From positions 90,110 to 154,109 of the forward strand of contig JAQERH010000002.1 of the NCBI GenBank assembly GCA_027698105.1: 64,000 nt of DNA, in the 5' to 3' direction. Origin of the DNA: Lachnospiraceae bacterium AM93-12TA. GTDB taxonomy: Bacteria > Bacillota > Clostridia > Lachnospirales > Lachnospiraceae. Numbering within the stretch: position 1 is the stretch's first letter; every line of letters starts with the position of its first letter. Made by a program: the position numbers and the translations under genes. Shown here piece by piece: positions 8,132 to 13,875 of this stretch. The notes beneath the pieces were generated by a model, which was not told the DNA's origin, did not search any database, and saw only the letters and a list, made by a program, of their open reading frames with translations.

Positions 8132-8350
8132 ATGTTTAAGTTCTTTGAAGCAATCGCCGGATTTATCTCTACGATTGTCAATTTTGTGGTCAATCTCTTT
8201 GAGATGCTGGTGCTTGTTATTACCAATATTGCCCGCTCCATTGCCTGGTTGATTGCCTGCATTTCTTATCTTCCGCCCTGGCTGGTAGCCTTCGTGATTG
8301 TTCCTATCAGCCTGGCGGTAGTATTTCAAATTATTAATAAGGGGTCTTGA
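8132..8350 (+). CDS. Small hydrophobic phage protein, pVI-like position
   Basis: A 72-residue protein with two strongly hydrophobic stretches (about 9-40 and 48-66) and few charges. Its ATG directly follows the stop of the pIII-like gene, and AAGGGGG lies inside the end of that gene. In filamentous phages the small hydrophobic pVI follows pIII and pairs with it at the virion tip. Position and hydrophobicity suggest the same role, but no sequence signature proves it. Confidence 0.6.
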   Translation: MFKFFEAIAGFISTIVNFVVNLFEMLVLVITNIARSIAWLIACISYLPPWLVAFVIVPISLAVVFQIINKGS

Positions 8351-8351
8351 T

Positions 8352-8594
8352 ATGAAAGAAGTCATGGATTTTTGCTTGTACATTTTACAGAAAATTGTGG
8401 CTGCATTGTTTGGGTTAAATTTAGGGGGGTATAGTTTTGGTCAATTTCTTGTCGCTATTTTTGTTGTTAGTGTGTTTATTGCTTGCCTGGTTGTCAGTTT
8501 TAAGCGTGGTTCTGGGTCTCCTGCGTCTCTTACCCGTCCGACTCGCCCGCACCGGCGCGGTAATTCCGGCTCTGGCTCTGGTGATGCTTCTTAG
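8352..8594 (+). CDS. Small phage membrane protein with basic tail
   Basis: An 80-residue protein. AAGGGG precedes the ATG, which is one base after the previous stop. A membrane segment lies at about 25-50 (GQFLVAIFVVSVFIACLVVSF). The tail is rich in Arg, Ser and Gly (KRGSGSPASLTRPTRPHRR). The last 158 bases also encode, in the +1 frame, the beginning of the next gene. Both frames have a ribosome-binding site, so I treat both as real. Function unknown. Confidence 0.55.
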   Translation: MKEVMDFCLYILQKIVAALFGLNLGGYSFGQFLVAIFVVSVFIACLVVSFKRGSGSPASLTRPTRPHRRGNSGSGSGDAS

Positions 8595-9348
8595 TCCATT
8601 CCCTTCGATGGCTGCTCTCCGGCTTCCAGTTGCTTCCGGTTCGGATGCAGAGGAGCTGACGCATCCAGAGGATGAGGAAGTGGACTACTATCCCACTGCT
8701 ATCACGATTGCGGATGGTGATTATACGCTTGATTATTTGTATGAATATTTTAAAGGGAAGGTGATATCAGATGTTGCTTCTTCGTCAGATGCGCTGGCAG
8801 CTCCGCAGGCTCAAGTGGAAAGTACGGAGCCGGATCCATTTGGTGCAGTCGATTCTGGTGAGTATTTACTGGATGATGCCTTACCGTTATCGGTGGAAAG
8901 TCAGACTGATTTTGTCAATGCTGTTCGCTACGATTGCACTCTTGCTGGCCGCTCTGCTACGCTCCTGTTTCCTTCCGGTTCTGAATCGTATCTTTTTATA
9001 GATTCACAGAGGCAGCTTTGGAACATGAGCAATAATACAATTCAAGGTGTTGTGATTTATGATTCTTTATGGAATCCAACCGCGGATGAGGGTACTTTGG
9101 TCTATCTGACTCCCTGCCTGGGTAATAATTTCAGTGCAAACCATGAAGGACAGTCCCCCAACTATATCCGCCGGTATTACTGGGAGAGGTCGAATTATGG
9201 GGATCGCCTGACTTATAATACTACCTATGTGGCTGTTACTGTGACAGATAGTTCTTTCCCTTTTGTGGTTAAGGATATCCCGCTTTATGTGATTATTCTT
9301 TTGATAGGGGGTGTGTTGCTTTGTTTATTGAAAAAATCATTGCGCTAA
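8437..9348 (+). CDS. Secreted, C-terminally anchored phage protein
   Basis: A 303-residue protein reading from a TTG with AGGGGGG six bases upstream; GTG at 8506 is an alternative start. A long hydrophobic N-terminus ends in a signal-like segment (ARTGAVIPALALVMLL ... SMAA) that resembles the coat-protein signal (ARAGAAVPVLVV). Directly after it comes LPVASGSDA, the same motif as in the pIII-like protein. The body is acidic and aromatic, and a membrane helix (IPLYVIILLIGGVLLCLL) lies at the C-terminus. It is probably a second virion-tip or host-interaction protein. It overlaps the previous gene by 158 bases and the next by 28. Confidence 0.6.
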   Translation: MVNFLSLFLLLVCLLLAWLSVLSVVLGLLRLLPVRLARTGAVIPALALVMLLSPFPSMAALRLPVASGSDAEELTHPEDEEVDYYPTAITIADGDYTLDYLYEYFKGKVISDVASSSDALAAPQAQVESTEPDPFGAVDSGEYLLDDALPLSVESQTDFVNAVRYDCTLAGRSATLLFPSGSESYLFIDSQRQLWNMSNNTIQGVVIYDSLWNPTADEGTLVYLTPCLGNNFSANHEGQSPNYIRRYYWERSNYGDRLTYNTTYVAVTVTDSSFPFVVKDIPLYVIILLIGGVLLCLLKKSLR

Positions 9349-9464
9349 TTGGTACGGTGCCGGTGCAGTTTGAGCCGCTTATGTATGTGTTTGGTCTTCT
9401 GCTCTTTCTCTGGCTGATGGATAGTTTTTTGTGGTTAGCCCGGTATTTAATCTGTGGCAGATAG
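9321..9464 (+). CDS. 47-aa phage membrane protein
   Basis: A small open frame starting with TTG, with AGGGGG about 9 bases upstream, overlapping the end of the previous gene. It encodes FIEKIIALIGTVPVQFEPL followed by a hydrophobic helix (MYVFGLLLFLWLMDSFLWL) and the short tail ARYLICGR. One membrane span with a polar N-terminus resembles the tip proteins pVII/pIX in size only. It is supported by its tight operon position and ribosome-binding site. Confidence 0.45.
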   Translation: MFIEKIIALIGTVPVQFEPLMYVFGLLLFLWLMDSFLWLARYLICGR

Positions 9465-9474
9465 GCGGTGCAGC

Positions 9475-9636
9475 ATGACGTTTGCAGAGGTAAAGATAAT
9501 AATTGATTGGATTTTCTCGGAGCTTGGCAAGTTTGCTGACTGGCTGTGGACGTCTGCGGCCTGGTGCGGAATGCTTCTGATTGCTCTCCCGCTTCTCCGG
9601 AAAATTATAGATATATTTAAGCGTCTGCTTAACTGA
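9475..9636 (+). CDS. 53-aa phage membrane protein
   Basis: The start at 9475 (MTFAEVKIIIDWIF) is preferred over an upstream in-frame GTG because GGCGGTG lies just before it. The protein has an amphipathic N-terminal part with several Trp residues, one membrane helix (AAWCGMLLIALPLL) and a basic tail (RKIIDIFKRLLN). The tail resembles coat-protein DNA-facing ends. It directly precedes the major coat gene. It may be a minor coat or tip protein; function unproven. Confidence 0.55.
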   Translation: MTFAEVKIIIDWIFSELGKFADWLWTSAAWCGMLLIALPLLRKIIDIFKRLLN

Positions 9637-9658
9637 CGCAGAAAGGTGGTGTTTTTTT

Positions 9659-9952
9659 ATGATGCGTTTGAAAGAACGGTTTAGTAACAGTCAGATGGCT
9701 CGCGCCGGCGCGGCGGTTCCGGTGCTTGTGGTTGGCTCTCCGCTTACAGCTTTTGCTTCTGGTGGGGAGGCAGTTACTAAACCGATGACTTCTTTGCTTG
9801 CTTCGTTTACATCTGTTGCAGCCTGGATGTGGGCAGAGATTGGTAAGCTCCTTACCTGGATTTTAGATCAGCCGATTTTACTGCTTGCTATGTCTTTGTT
9901 CTTTGTGGGAGCCATTGTCAGCTTCTTTATTCGTGTATTCCATAGTGTTTAG
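9659..9952 (+). CDS. Major coat protein precursor (pVIII-like)
   Basis: A 97-residue precursor with AAAGGTGGTG upstream. A basic N-terminus and hydrophobic core end in PLTAFA, a clear signal-peptidase site. The mature protein of about 62 residues has a polar N-terminal part, a Trp-containing amphipathic helix (AAWMWAEIGKLLTW), a membrane helix (PILLLAMSLFFVGAIVSFF) and a basic end (IRVFHSV). This is the classic inovirus coat design, with the C-terminal basic residues facing the DNA. A paralogue follows 12 bases downstream and a terminator follows that, as expected for the most highly expressed phage gene. Confidence 0.8.
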   Translation: MMRLKERFSNSQMARAGAAVPVLVVGSPLTAFASGGEAVTKPMTSLLASFTSVAAWMWAEIGKLLTWILDQPILLLAMSLFFVGAIVSFFIRVFHSV

Positions 9953-9963
9953 GAGGTCTTGGT

Positions 9964-10131
9964 ATGAGTGAATTGTTGGGTAGTTTTACGGAAGTCGCGG
10001 CTTGGATGTGGAAGGAAATCGGCCTTTTACTTACTTGGATTTTAAATCAGCCGATTTTACTGCTTGCTATGTCTCTGTTCTTTGTGGGAGCCATTGTCAG
10101 CTTCTTTATTCGTGTGTTCCATAGCGTTTAG
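9964..10131 (+). CDS. Signal-less paralogue of the major coat protein
   Basis: A 55-residue protein with AGGAGG 8 bases before ATG. Residues 8-55 match residues 50-97 of the preceding coat gene at 44 of 48 positions, and over the last 85 or so bases the DNA differs only at three synonymous sites. It starts where the mature coat starts (SELLGSFT against TSLLASFT) and has no signal peptide. It may insert through YidC as a second coat form or fill one virion end. It follows from a tandem duplication maintained by selection or gene conversion. Confidence 0.75.
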   Translation: MSELLGSFTEVAAWMWKEIGLLLTWILNQPILLLAMSLFFVGAIVSFFIRVFHSV

Positions 10132-10135
10132 AGCT

Positions 10136-10162
10136 GGAGGGGCTTCCGCCCCTCCTTTTTTT
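10136..10162 (+). terminator. Strong terminator after the coat genes
   Basis: Eight-base perfect GC arms (GGAGGGGC and GCCCCTCC, 10136-10143 and 10148-10155) surround the stable TTCC tetraloop and are followed by seven T. It separates the structural operon from the assembly and replication genes, and so sets coat proteins at higher expression than Zot. Confidence 0.92.
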
Positions 10163-10172
10163 GGGGGTTGTT

Positions 10173-10328
10173 ATGATTCAATTTTTATCTGATTTTTGGG
10201 ATATATTTATTTATCCGATTTCACTGTCTATTAATTTTGAAAATCCAGTGTACTGGGTCGTGTATGCTGTATTGGCCGTATCCGGCTTAGTAGCTTTAGT
10301 CAGACGCCTGATAGGAATAGGGAGGTAA
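10173..10328 (+). CDS. 51-aa phage membrane protein upstream of Zot
   Basis: An open frame from ATG at 10173 (MIQFLSDFWDIFIYP) with GGGGG upstream. It encodes a polar, aromatic N-terminus and one membrane helix (VVYAVLAVSGLVALV) with the basic end RRLIGIGR. Its TAA overlaps the ATG of the zot gene by one base, so the two are probably translationally coupled. Coupling to the assembly ATPase suggests a minor coat or assembly partner, but this is inference. Confidence 0.6.
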   Translation: MIQFLSDFWDIFIYPISLSINFENPVYWVVYAVLAVSGLVALVRRLIGIGR

Positions 10329-11080
10329 TGATGGCTTATATCCTTTTGATTCTTGTCTTTTGTGGTTTTATGTTTGTATCGGTTCAGGCTTATCGTTACC
10401 GAAACCCTTATAAGCTCTATATGTGTTTTGGAAAAAAGGGATCTGGCAAGACGACTCTGATGACGAAGCTCGCTCTTCAGTACCAGAAAAAAGGGTGGCA
10501 TGTTTATTGTGATCGGGAAATACCAGGCGTCACTCTCTTCCGTACCGAAGATTTTGGTCGTTATGAATTTCCGCCAAACTCTCTGATCCTGATTGATGAG
10601 GTTGGTCTTGTCTGGGATAACCGGAATTTTAAGAACTTTCCTGAACATGTGAAGGTGTATTTTAAGTACCAGAGACAGTATAAGCATGTGGTATATCTTT
10701 TCTCCCAGAGCTTTGATATTGATAAGAAAATCAGGGACTTAACTGACCACTTGTATATCGTGCAGAATTTCTTTAATTGCTTCTCGATAGCCAGACGCGT
10801 CACGAAGACTCTGACAGTCGTTCATGCTGACCGTTCTGCCCAGGGAGAAAGTAAAATTGTTGATGATTATCACATTGATTCTCTTCTCTTTGCTTTCTTT
10901 GGTTCGGTTCGTGTCACTTACATACCAAAGTATGCGAAGTATTTTAGCAGCTATAACCCGCCTGTGCTTCCGCCGGCGAAAGGGGAACCGCTCCCAGCTC
11001 CAGAGCGAAGCCGGCCGCACAGGTTGCTGGCGGCCGCTCGCGAACGGGCTGAGATTCTGCGTCATTGGAATAAAAAATAA
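10328..11080 (+). CDS. Zot/pI-type phage assembly ATPase
   Basis: A 250-residue protein. An N-terminal membrane helix (residues 3-20) is followed by a P-loop at about residue 36 (GKKGSGKTTLMTK) and a Walker B at about 85-92 (LILIDEVG) with a nearby Trp-Asp-Asn-Arg. This is the Zot (zonular occludens toxin) family, which in filamentous phages is gene I, the inner-membrane motor that extrudes the virion. The tail is rich in Pro and Arg. The membrane helix precedes the ATPase here, whereas in Ff phages it follows it. GGGAGG sits before the start. It is the most diagnostic gene of the element. Confidence 0.9.
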   Translation: MMAYILLILVFCGFMFVSVQAYRYRNPYKLYMCFGKKGSGKTTLMTKLALQYQKKGWHVYCDREIPGVTLFRTEDFGRYEFPPNSLILIDEVGLVWDNRNFKNFPEHVKVYFKYQRQYKHVVYLFSQSFDIDKKIRDLTDHLYIVQNFFNCFSIARRVTKTLTVVHADRSAQGESKIVDDYHIDSLLFAFFGSVRVTYIPKYAKYFSSYNPPVLPPAKGEPLPAPERSRPHRLLAAARERAEILRHWNKK

Positions 11081-11169
11081 TTCTAGTTAATTATCTGATT
11101 ATTTCTTGCTGCAGAAACGCTATTGTTTATTAAAACGTGACAATTTAAGTGTTTTTGATTTTGGTGTTT

Positions 11170-11286
11170 AATTGTGGATAACTTTTATATTGTTCTTTTT
11201 TCTTGGCATTGCCCCTCTGTCTAATAAGGGGCAATGTTCCGTCAAACCTTGACACTTTATCCACAATTCTTTCTTTGTGGATAACT
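11170..11286 (+). promoter_or_regulatory. Phage replication origin region with DnaA boxes and hairpin
   Basis: The gap between zot and rep holds three perfect DnaA boxes (TTATCCACA): 11173-11181 (minus), 11257-11265 (plus) and 11276-11284 (minus). Two of them lie inside the longer repeat TTGTGGATAACT. Between them is a perfect 10-bp hairpin, 11207-11236, with loop CTGTCTAATA. A short inverted repeat, GTCAA-ACC-TTGAC, lies at 11241-11253. The hairpin loop is a plausible Rep nicking site of a rolling-circle origin. The rest of the gap shows nothing further. Confidence 0.7.
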
Positions 11287-11308
11287 CTTAATTAGGAGGT
11301 TTTGAGTT

Positions 11309-12223
11309 ATGATTAGCTATTATATGCCTTATTTTCAGGATGGAATGATTCATTCTTGTGATAATCTTCGGTTATCCTTTGAATGTTCCGAGCATGGACT
11401 TCCTTCCTTGATTTATTATTTAAATTCAATTCCTGAAGTTCAGTATTATCAATCCTTTAAGGATTATTCCTACAAACATTTGTTTGTTTTTGGTATGAAA
11501 GGTCTTTCTTTCTCCATTGGTCTTTCTTTGAATGGTAATAGTAAAGCAGATGTCTATAAAGGTTTTGTTGATGTGAATCCTAACAAGATTTTAGGCAGTG
11601 TCACATTTGCTGGTGGTTTCATCCGCGTGGAGGAAGCGACTCCATTCAATAATTCAGATGATGATGCTTGTTTTTGTTTCTTTCTGAGAAGGCAGCTCGC
11701 TGTTCTTTTTGGTGATATCATGCGTCAGTTGAAGCTTTGTTGTTTATCTGCCAGTGTAAAGCGGTTTGATTTTGCGGTTGATGTTCCATTTCCCAGGGAT
11801 GAGGTGCAGCTTTTAAAGGATCAGCGTAATTATTATTTATTTTCCCGTTCTGCTCTTGATTTCACAGAGTACCTTGGTCAGGCGGATGCCGGTGGCCGCG
11901 TGAAGGTTTATAATAAACAGATTGAGTCAGAACTTGATTATCCATTAACACGAATTGAGATTACCTGTGATAGTTTTGATTATCAGCGCTTTAGTAGTAA
12001 ATGGCCAAAAGTCTACCTGAAGAATCTGGTTGATTTTGAGAATGATTCTCTTACAGTCAAGCTCCTTCGTCGACTTCCGGCGAATGAGTTCCAGGAATAT
12101 TATCAGACTCTCAGTCATAACACACGAAAGAAGTATCAGGGTATCCTTTTTGAAACCCCCTTTACTGTTCCGGAACTGGCCTTTCAGGCGGTGATATCTG
12201 TTTTAAAAGAATTTGAATTATAA
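11309..12223 (+). CDS. Rolling-circle replication initiator (Rep_trans-like)
   Basis: A 304-residue protein with AGGAGG upstream. It has the features of the replication-initiation-factor family (pT181 RepC / phage Rep type): the metal-binding-like motif RFDFAVDV at about residue 152, a later GRVKVYNKQIESE at about 196 where the YxK motif is conserved, and RIEITCDSF after it. It should nick one strand at the adjacent hairpin origin and start rolling-circle replication of the phage circle. It is followed by a bidirectional terminator shared with the convergent minus-strand gene. Confidence 0.82.
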   Translation: MISYYMPYFQDGMIHSCDNLRLSFECSEHGLPSLIYYLNSIPEVQYYQSFKDYSYKHLFVFGMKGLSFSIGLSLNGNSKADVYKGFVDVNPNKILGSVTFAGGFIRVEEATPFNNSDDDACFCFFLRRQLAVLFGDIMRQLKLCCLSASVKRFDFAVDVPFPRDEVQLLKDQRNYYLFSRSALDFTEYLGQADAGGRVKVYNKQIESELDYPLTRIEITCDSFDYQRFSSKWPKVYLKNLVDFENDSLTVKLLRRLPANEFQEYYQTLSHNTRKKYQGILFETPFTVPELAFQAVISVLKEFEL

Positions 12224-12226
12224 TAA

Positions 12227-12261
12227 AAATCCCCTGAGGTTATGCCCCAGGGGATTTTTTT
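12227..12261. terminator. Bidirectional terminator between rep and the minus-strand genes
   Basis: Perfect 10-base arms (AAATCCCCTG and CAGGGGATTT) at 12227-12236 and 12248-12257 have T-rich sequence after them on the plus strand and A-rich sequence before them, so the hairpin can stop both rep and the convergent coiled-coil gene. Confidence 0.88.
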
Positions 12262-12541
12262 ATCCGATTTTTTGTGGAATCAGGTTCCGGCCTTCCAGAA
12301 CAGTGATGACGGTTTCCATTTCGTCATTCAGTTTTTTAAATTCTTTTTTATTGTCATGTCTTAAAGCTGTCACCTGGAAGGTCAGCTCCTCTACATGATT
12401 TTTAGTTACTTCCTGTTTGATAGCTAACATTTCTAACTGGGCTTTGATGGGTTTTAATTTTTCATCCATCTTTTTGTCCATTGCTTCTACTTTCTCATCC
12501 ATTATTTTTTCAATGGCTTGTAATAATTCCTGATGTTCCAT
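12260..12541 (-). CDS. Small coiled-coil phage protein
   Basis: A 93-residue protein, almost entirely charged heptad-type helix (MDEKVEAMDKKMDEKLKPIK and on), ending GRNLIPQKIG. AAGGAGGG lies upstream and overlaps the stop codon of the RHH gene, so the two are co-transcribed and probably translationally coupled. I do not recognise a function. With the repressor it forms the only minus-strand unit of the phage, which suggests a part in control of lysogeny or superinfection. Confidence 0.7.
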   Translation of the reverse strand: MEHQELLQAIEKIMDEKVEAMDKKMDEKLKPIKAQLEMLAIKQEVTKNHVEELTFQVTALRHDNKKEFKKLNDEMETVITVLEGRNLIPQKIG

Positions 12542-12545
12542 TTGC

Positions 12546-12812
12546 TCATCCCTCCTTAGCTTCTAGGTTGATTGTAGCATGGTTTTCGGTATCTGTCCAG
12601 TCAGGCGTCTGGCTGCTCTCCAATTGCCCCCCCCCCCCTGAACACGCGTTTGCTATATCTTTGTCTATTAGGGTTTTGATATAGTTGCTTACATTTCCGT
12701 TGGCTCTTTCCTTTACTGGTATTTCGTAACTTTTAGGTAGGGATATATTGGGACGCCATTTATTTTCTTTTTGCCAATTATTTTGACGCTTGTTTCTTTT
12801 TTGAATGTCCAT
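12546..12812 (-). CDS. Ribbon-helix-helix-type repressor with a 12-G tract
   Basis: An 88-residue protein. The start at 12812 (MDIQKRNKRQNN) was chosen because GAGG lies 7 bases upstream; the in-frame upstream ATGs lie within the operator/RBS region. A basic N-terminus, a strand-like WRPNISLPKSYEIP and helices around VKERANGNVSNYIKTLIDKD fit an Arc/CopG ribbon-helix-helix DNA-binding fold. After this domain, 12 consecutive G encode SGGGG, then a variable tail. Gain or loss of one G would change the tail and stop point. Palindromic sites lie just upstream, so self-repression is likely. It is probably the phage repressor. Confidence 0.65.
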   Translation of the reverse strand: MDIQKRNKRQNNWQKENKWRPNISLPKSYEIPVKERANGNVSNYIKTLIDKDIANACSGGGGQLESSQTPDWTDTENHATINLEAKEG

Positions 12813-12823
12813 TTTATACCTCA

Positions 12824-12891
12824 TAATGTGCATTATTGCCAAAGCGTAATGCGCATTATTGTTAGTTTTGTCACTTGTGTAATGCGCATTA
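12824..12891. promoter_or_regulatory. Three palindromic operator sites upstream of the repressor
   Basis: TAATGCGCATTA, a perfect 12-base palindrome, occurs at 12847-12858 and 12880-12891, and a one-base variant TAATGTGCATTA at 12824-12835. All three are followed by TTG. Centre distances are 23 and 33 bases, so the sites lie on roughly similar faces of the helix. The nearest site is 12 bases from the repressor start codon. These are the expected targets of the RHH protein. Confidence 0.75.
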
Positions 12892-12942
12892 TTGTGTTAA
12901 TATTTAAAATACAAATAAGAGATAGTTAATTGATTGATAAAG

Positions 12943-13008
12943 TTATTTGAATAACAGGATAAGGACTGCTATAAAAGCAATCCCGCCTACAATGAGTTTG
13001 ATAATAAT
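12943..13008 (-). CDS. Possible 21-aa membrane peptide with a perfect Shine-Dalgarno
   Basis: On the minus strand AAGGAGGTGAT (13019-13009), a full match to the 16S rRNA anti-SD, precedes the frame (I)IIKLIVGGIAFIAVLILLFK and a stop. The peptide is one hydrophobic helix with a Lys near each end, like many small phage or toxin peptides. The problem is the start: the only in-frame codon at proper spacing is ATT, a rare start codon. It is therefore only a candidate. Confidence 0.3.
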   Translation of the reverse strand: MIIKLIVGGIAFIAVLILLFK

Positions 13009-13146
13009 ATCACCTCCTTGTATTATTTTTTTTCTCTTGTTTGTCCGGAACTGCTCCTTCTTTCTTGGCGGTCTGGCGGGGTTAGTTCCGGTGTTCATCC
13101 AGTTTGTTTCATTGTATCACAATTTTTTTGTTTTTAGGAGGTTTTT

Positions 13147-13377
13147 ATGTTGAATTTGAATTTTCCTGCACGTATTTTAGAGATTGCTGATTCTATCTCT
13201 GATTCTTCAATACGGAGACGCTTTTTAGCATCTCTGACAAATGAAGGGCGCTGCGCTGAATTTGTTTTAGGGTCGATATTTACATTCTTCCTTTTTGGTT
13301 TTCTTTCTGTCGAAGATTATTCTTACCTTAATGCTTATATTATTGAGAATTATACAGGTGAAGGGTTAGGCAGGTGA
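13147..13377 (+). CDS. 76-aa phage protein with a central hydrophobic segment
   Basis: AGGAGG precedes ATG. The N-terminal half is polar and helical (RILEIADSISDSSIRRRFLAS), followed by CAEFVLGSIFTFFLFGFLS and a Tyr-rich C-terminal part. I do not recognise it. It is the first gene of the right-hand plus-strand cluster, opposite the repressor unit, so it may be an early phage function. Confidence 0.65.
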   Translation: MLNLNFPARILEIADSISDSSIRRRFLASLTNEGRCAEFVLGSIFTFFLFGFLSVEDYSYLNAYIIENYTGEGLGR

Positions 13378-13381
13378 TTTT

Positions 13382-13558
13382 ATGTGTAAAGAAACGCGCC
13401 GCATGAGTCGCAAGCTTCTTACTGATGAGATAGAACGGACAACTATCTGGCTTTCTGCTCATTCTCCGGCAGCTCCGGAGTTTCAATTTTATTCGTTTCA
13501 TCTCTCCAGACTTGGCCTCATGCTTCGTTATCTGGATGGTGAAATAGATTCTTTTTAG
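13382..13558 (+). CDS. 58-aa phage protein
   Basis: ATG at 13382 is preceded by GCAGGTGATTTT, which overlaps the end of the previous gene. It encodes a charged, helical protein (MCKETRRMSRKLLTDEIERT ... LMLRYLDGEIDSF) with no membrane segment. Its helical layout, with a Leu-rich C-terminal half, resembles the 88-aa protein at the right end of the phage (both contain a TDEIER/WVERR-like helix and a late RL-L repeat), so the two could be distant relatives. Function unknown. Confidence 0.55.
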   Translation: MCKETRRMSRKLLTDEIERTTIWLSAHSPAAPEFQFYSFHLSRLGLMLRYLDGEIDSF

Positions 13559-13635
13559 GCAATACGGAGGGAGCGGTTGGCTCTCCTTCCCTCCCTCCTT
13601 TGCAGATACATAAATTTATTTTAGGAGGTATGTTT

Positions 13636-13875
13636 ATGATGTTTGAAATTTTAGGTATTGAGAAGGTTGACTATAAGTCTCGCCGTACTGGTCAGCAGGT
13701 TCGCGGTACAAATCTTTATTGTGTTGATGGCCAGCCGCATCCAGGTTTGATTGGCCAGCGTGTAGAACGGTTATACATCAAGGAAGCGATTGATTGCTCT
13801 TCTCTTTCTCTGGGAGATCGGATTGATGTATATTATAATCGGTATGGTTCCGTTGAGTCAGTTCACTTAGCTTAA
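13636..13875 (+). CDS. Candidate phage single-stranded DNA-binding protein
   Basis: A 79-residue protein. The start at 13636 was chosen because TTAGGAGG is 7 bases upstream. The sequence alternates strands and turns (FEILGIEKVDYKSRRTGQQ, RVERLYIKEAIDCSS, LSLGDRIDVYYNRYGSV), as in a small OB-fold. Filamentous phages need a pV-type protein of about 80-90 residues to coat the displaced single strand, and no other gene here fits. The length, beta pattern, basic and aromatic content and the end YYNRYGSVESV support this, but it is an inference. Confidence 0.5.
   Translation: MMFEILGIEKVDYKSRRTGQQVRGTNLYCVDGQPHPGLIGQRVERLYIKEAIDCSSLSLGDRIDVYYNRYGSVESVHLA

Larger units (their letters stand above)
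12813..13146. other. Phage regulatory gap between divergent units
   Basis: This 334-base stretch has no conventional gene. It holds the three operators, a possible 21-codon minus-strand peptide (12943-13008), and an 8-base inverted repeat (CCGGAACT 13045-13052, AGTTCCGG 13084-13091). It ends with the AGGAGG of the next plus-strand gene. Promoters for both directions must lie here, but none matches consensus well enough to mark. Confidence 0.6.

Noticed and set aside
10328..11080. Zot as a toxin gene
   Set aside because: The family name is historical; the motifs, the N-terminal membrane helix and the context show a phage assembly ATPase.
11249..11286. TTGACA with a following GATAAC as a rep promoter
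   Set aside because: The spacing is too long for a sigma-A promoter, and these bases form part of the DnaA-box repeats.
12947..13153. A 68-codon hydrophobic frame in the phage gap
   Set aside because: No ribosome-binding site; it runs through the inverted repeat and overlaps the next gene. The minus-strand peptide with the perfect SD is more plausible.
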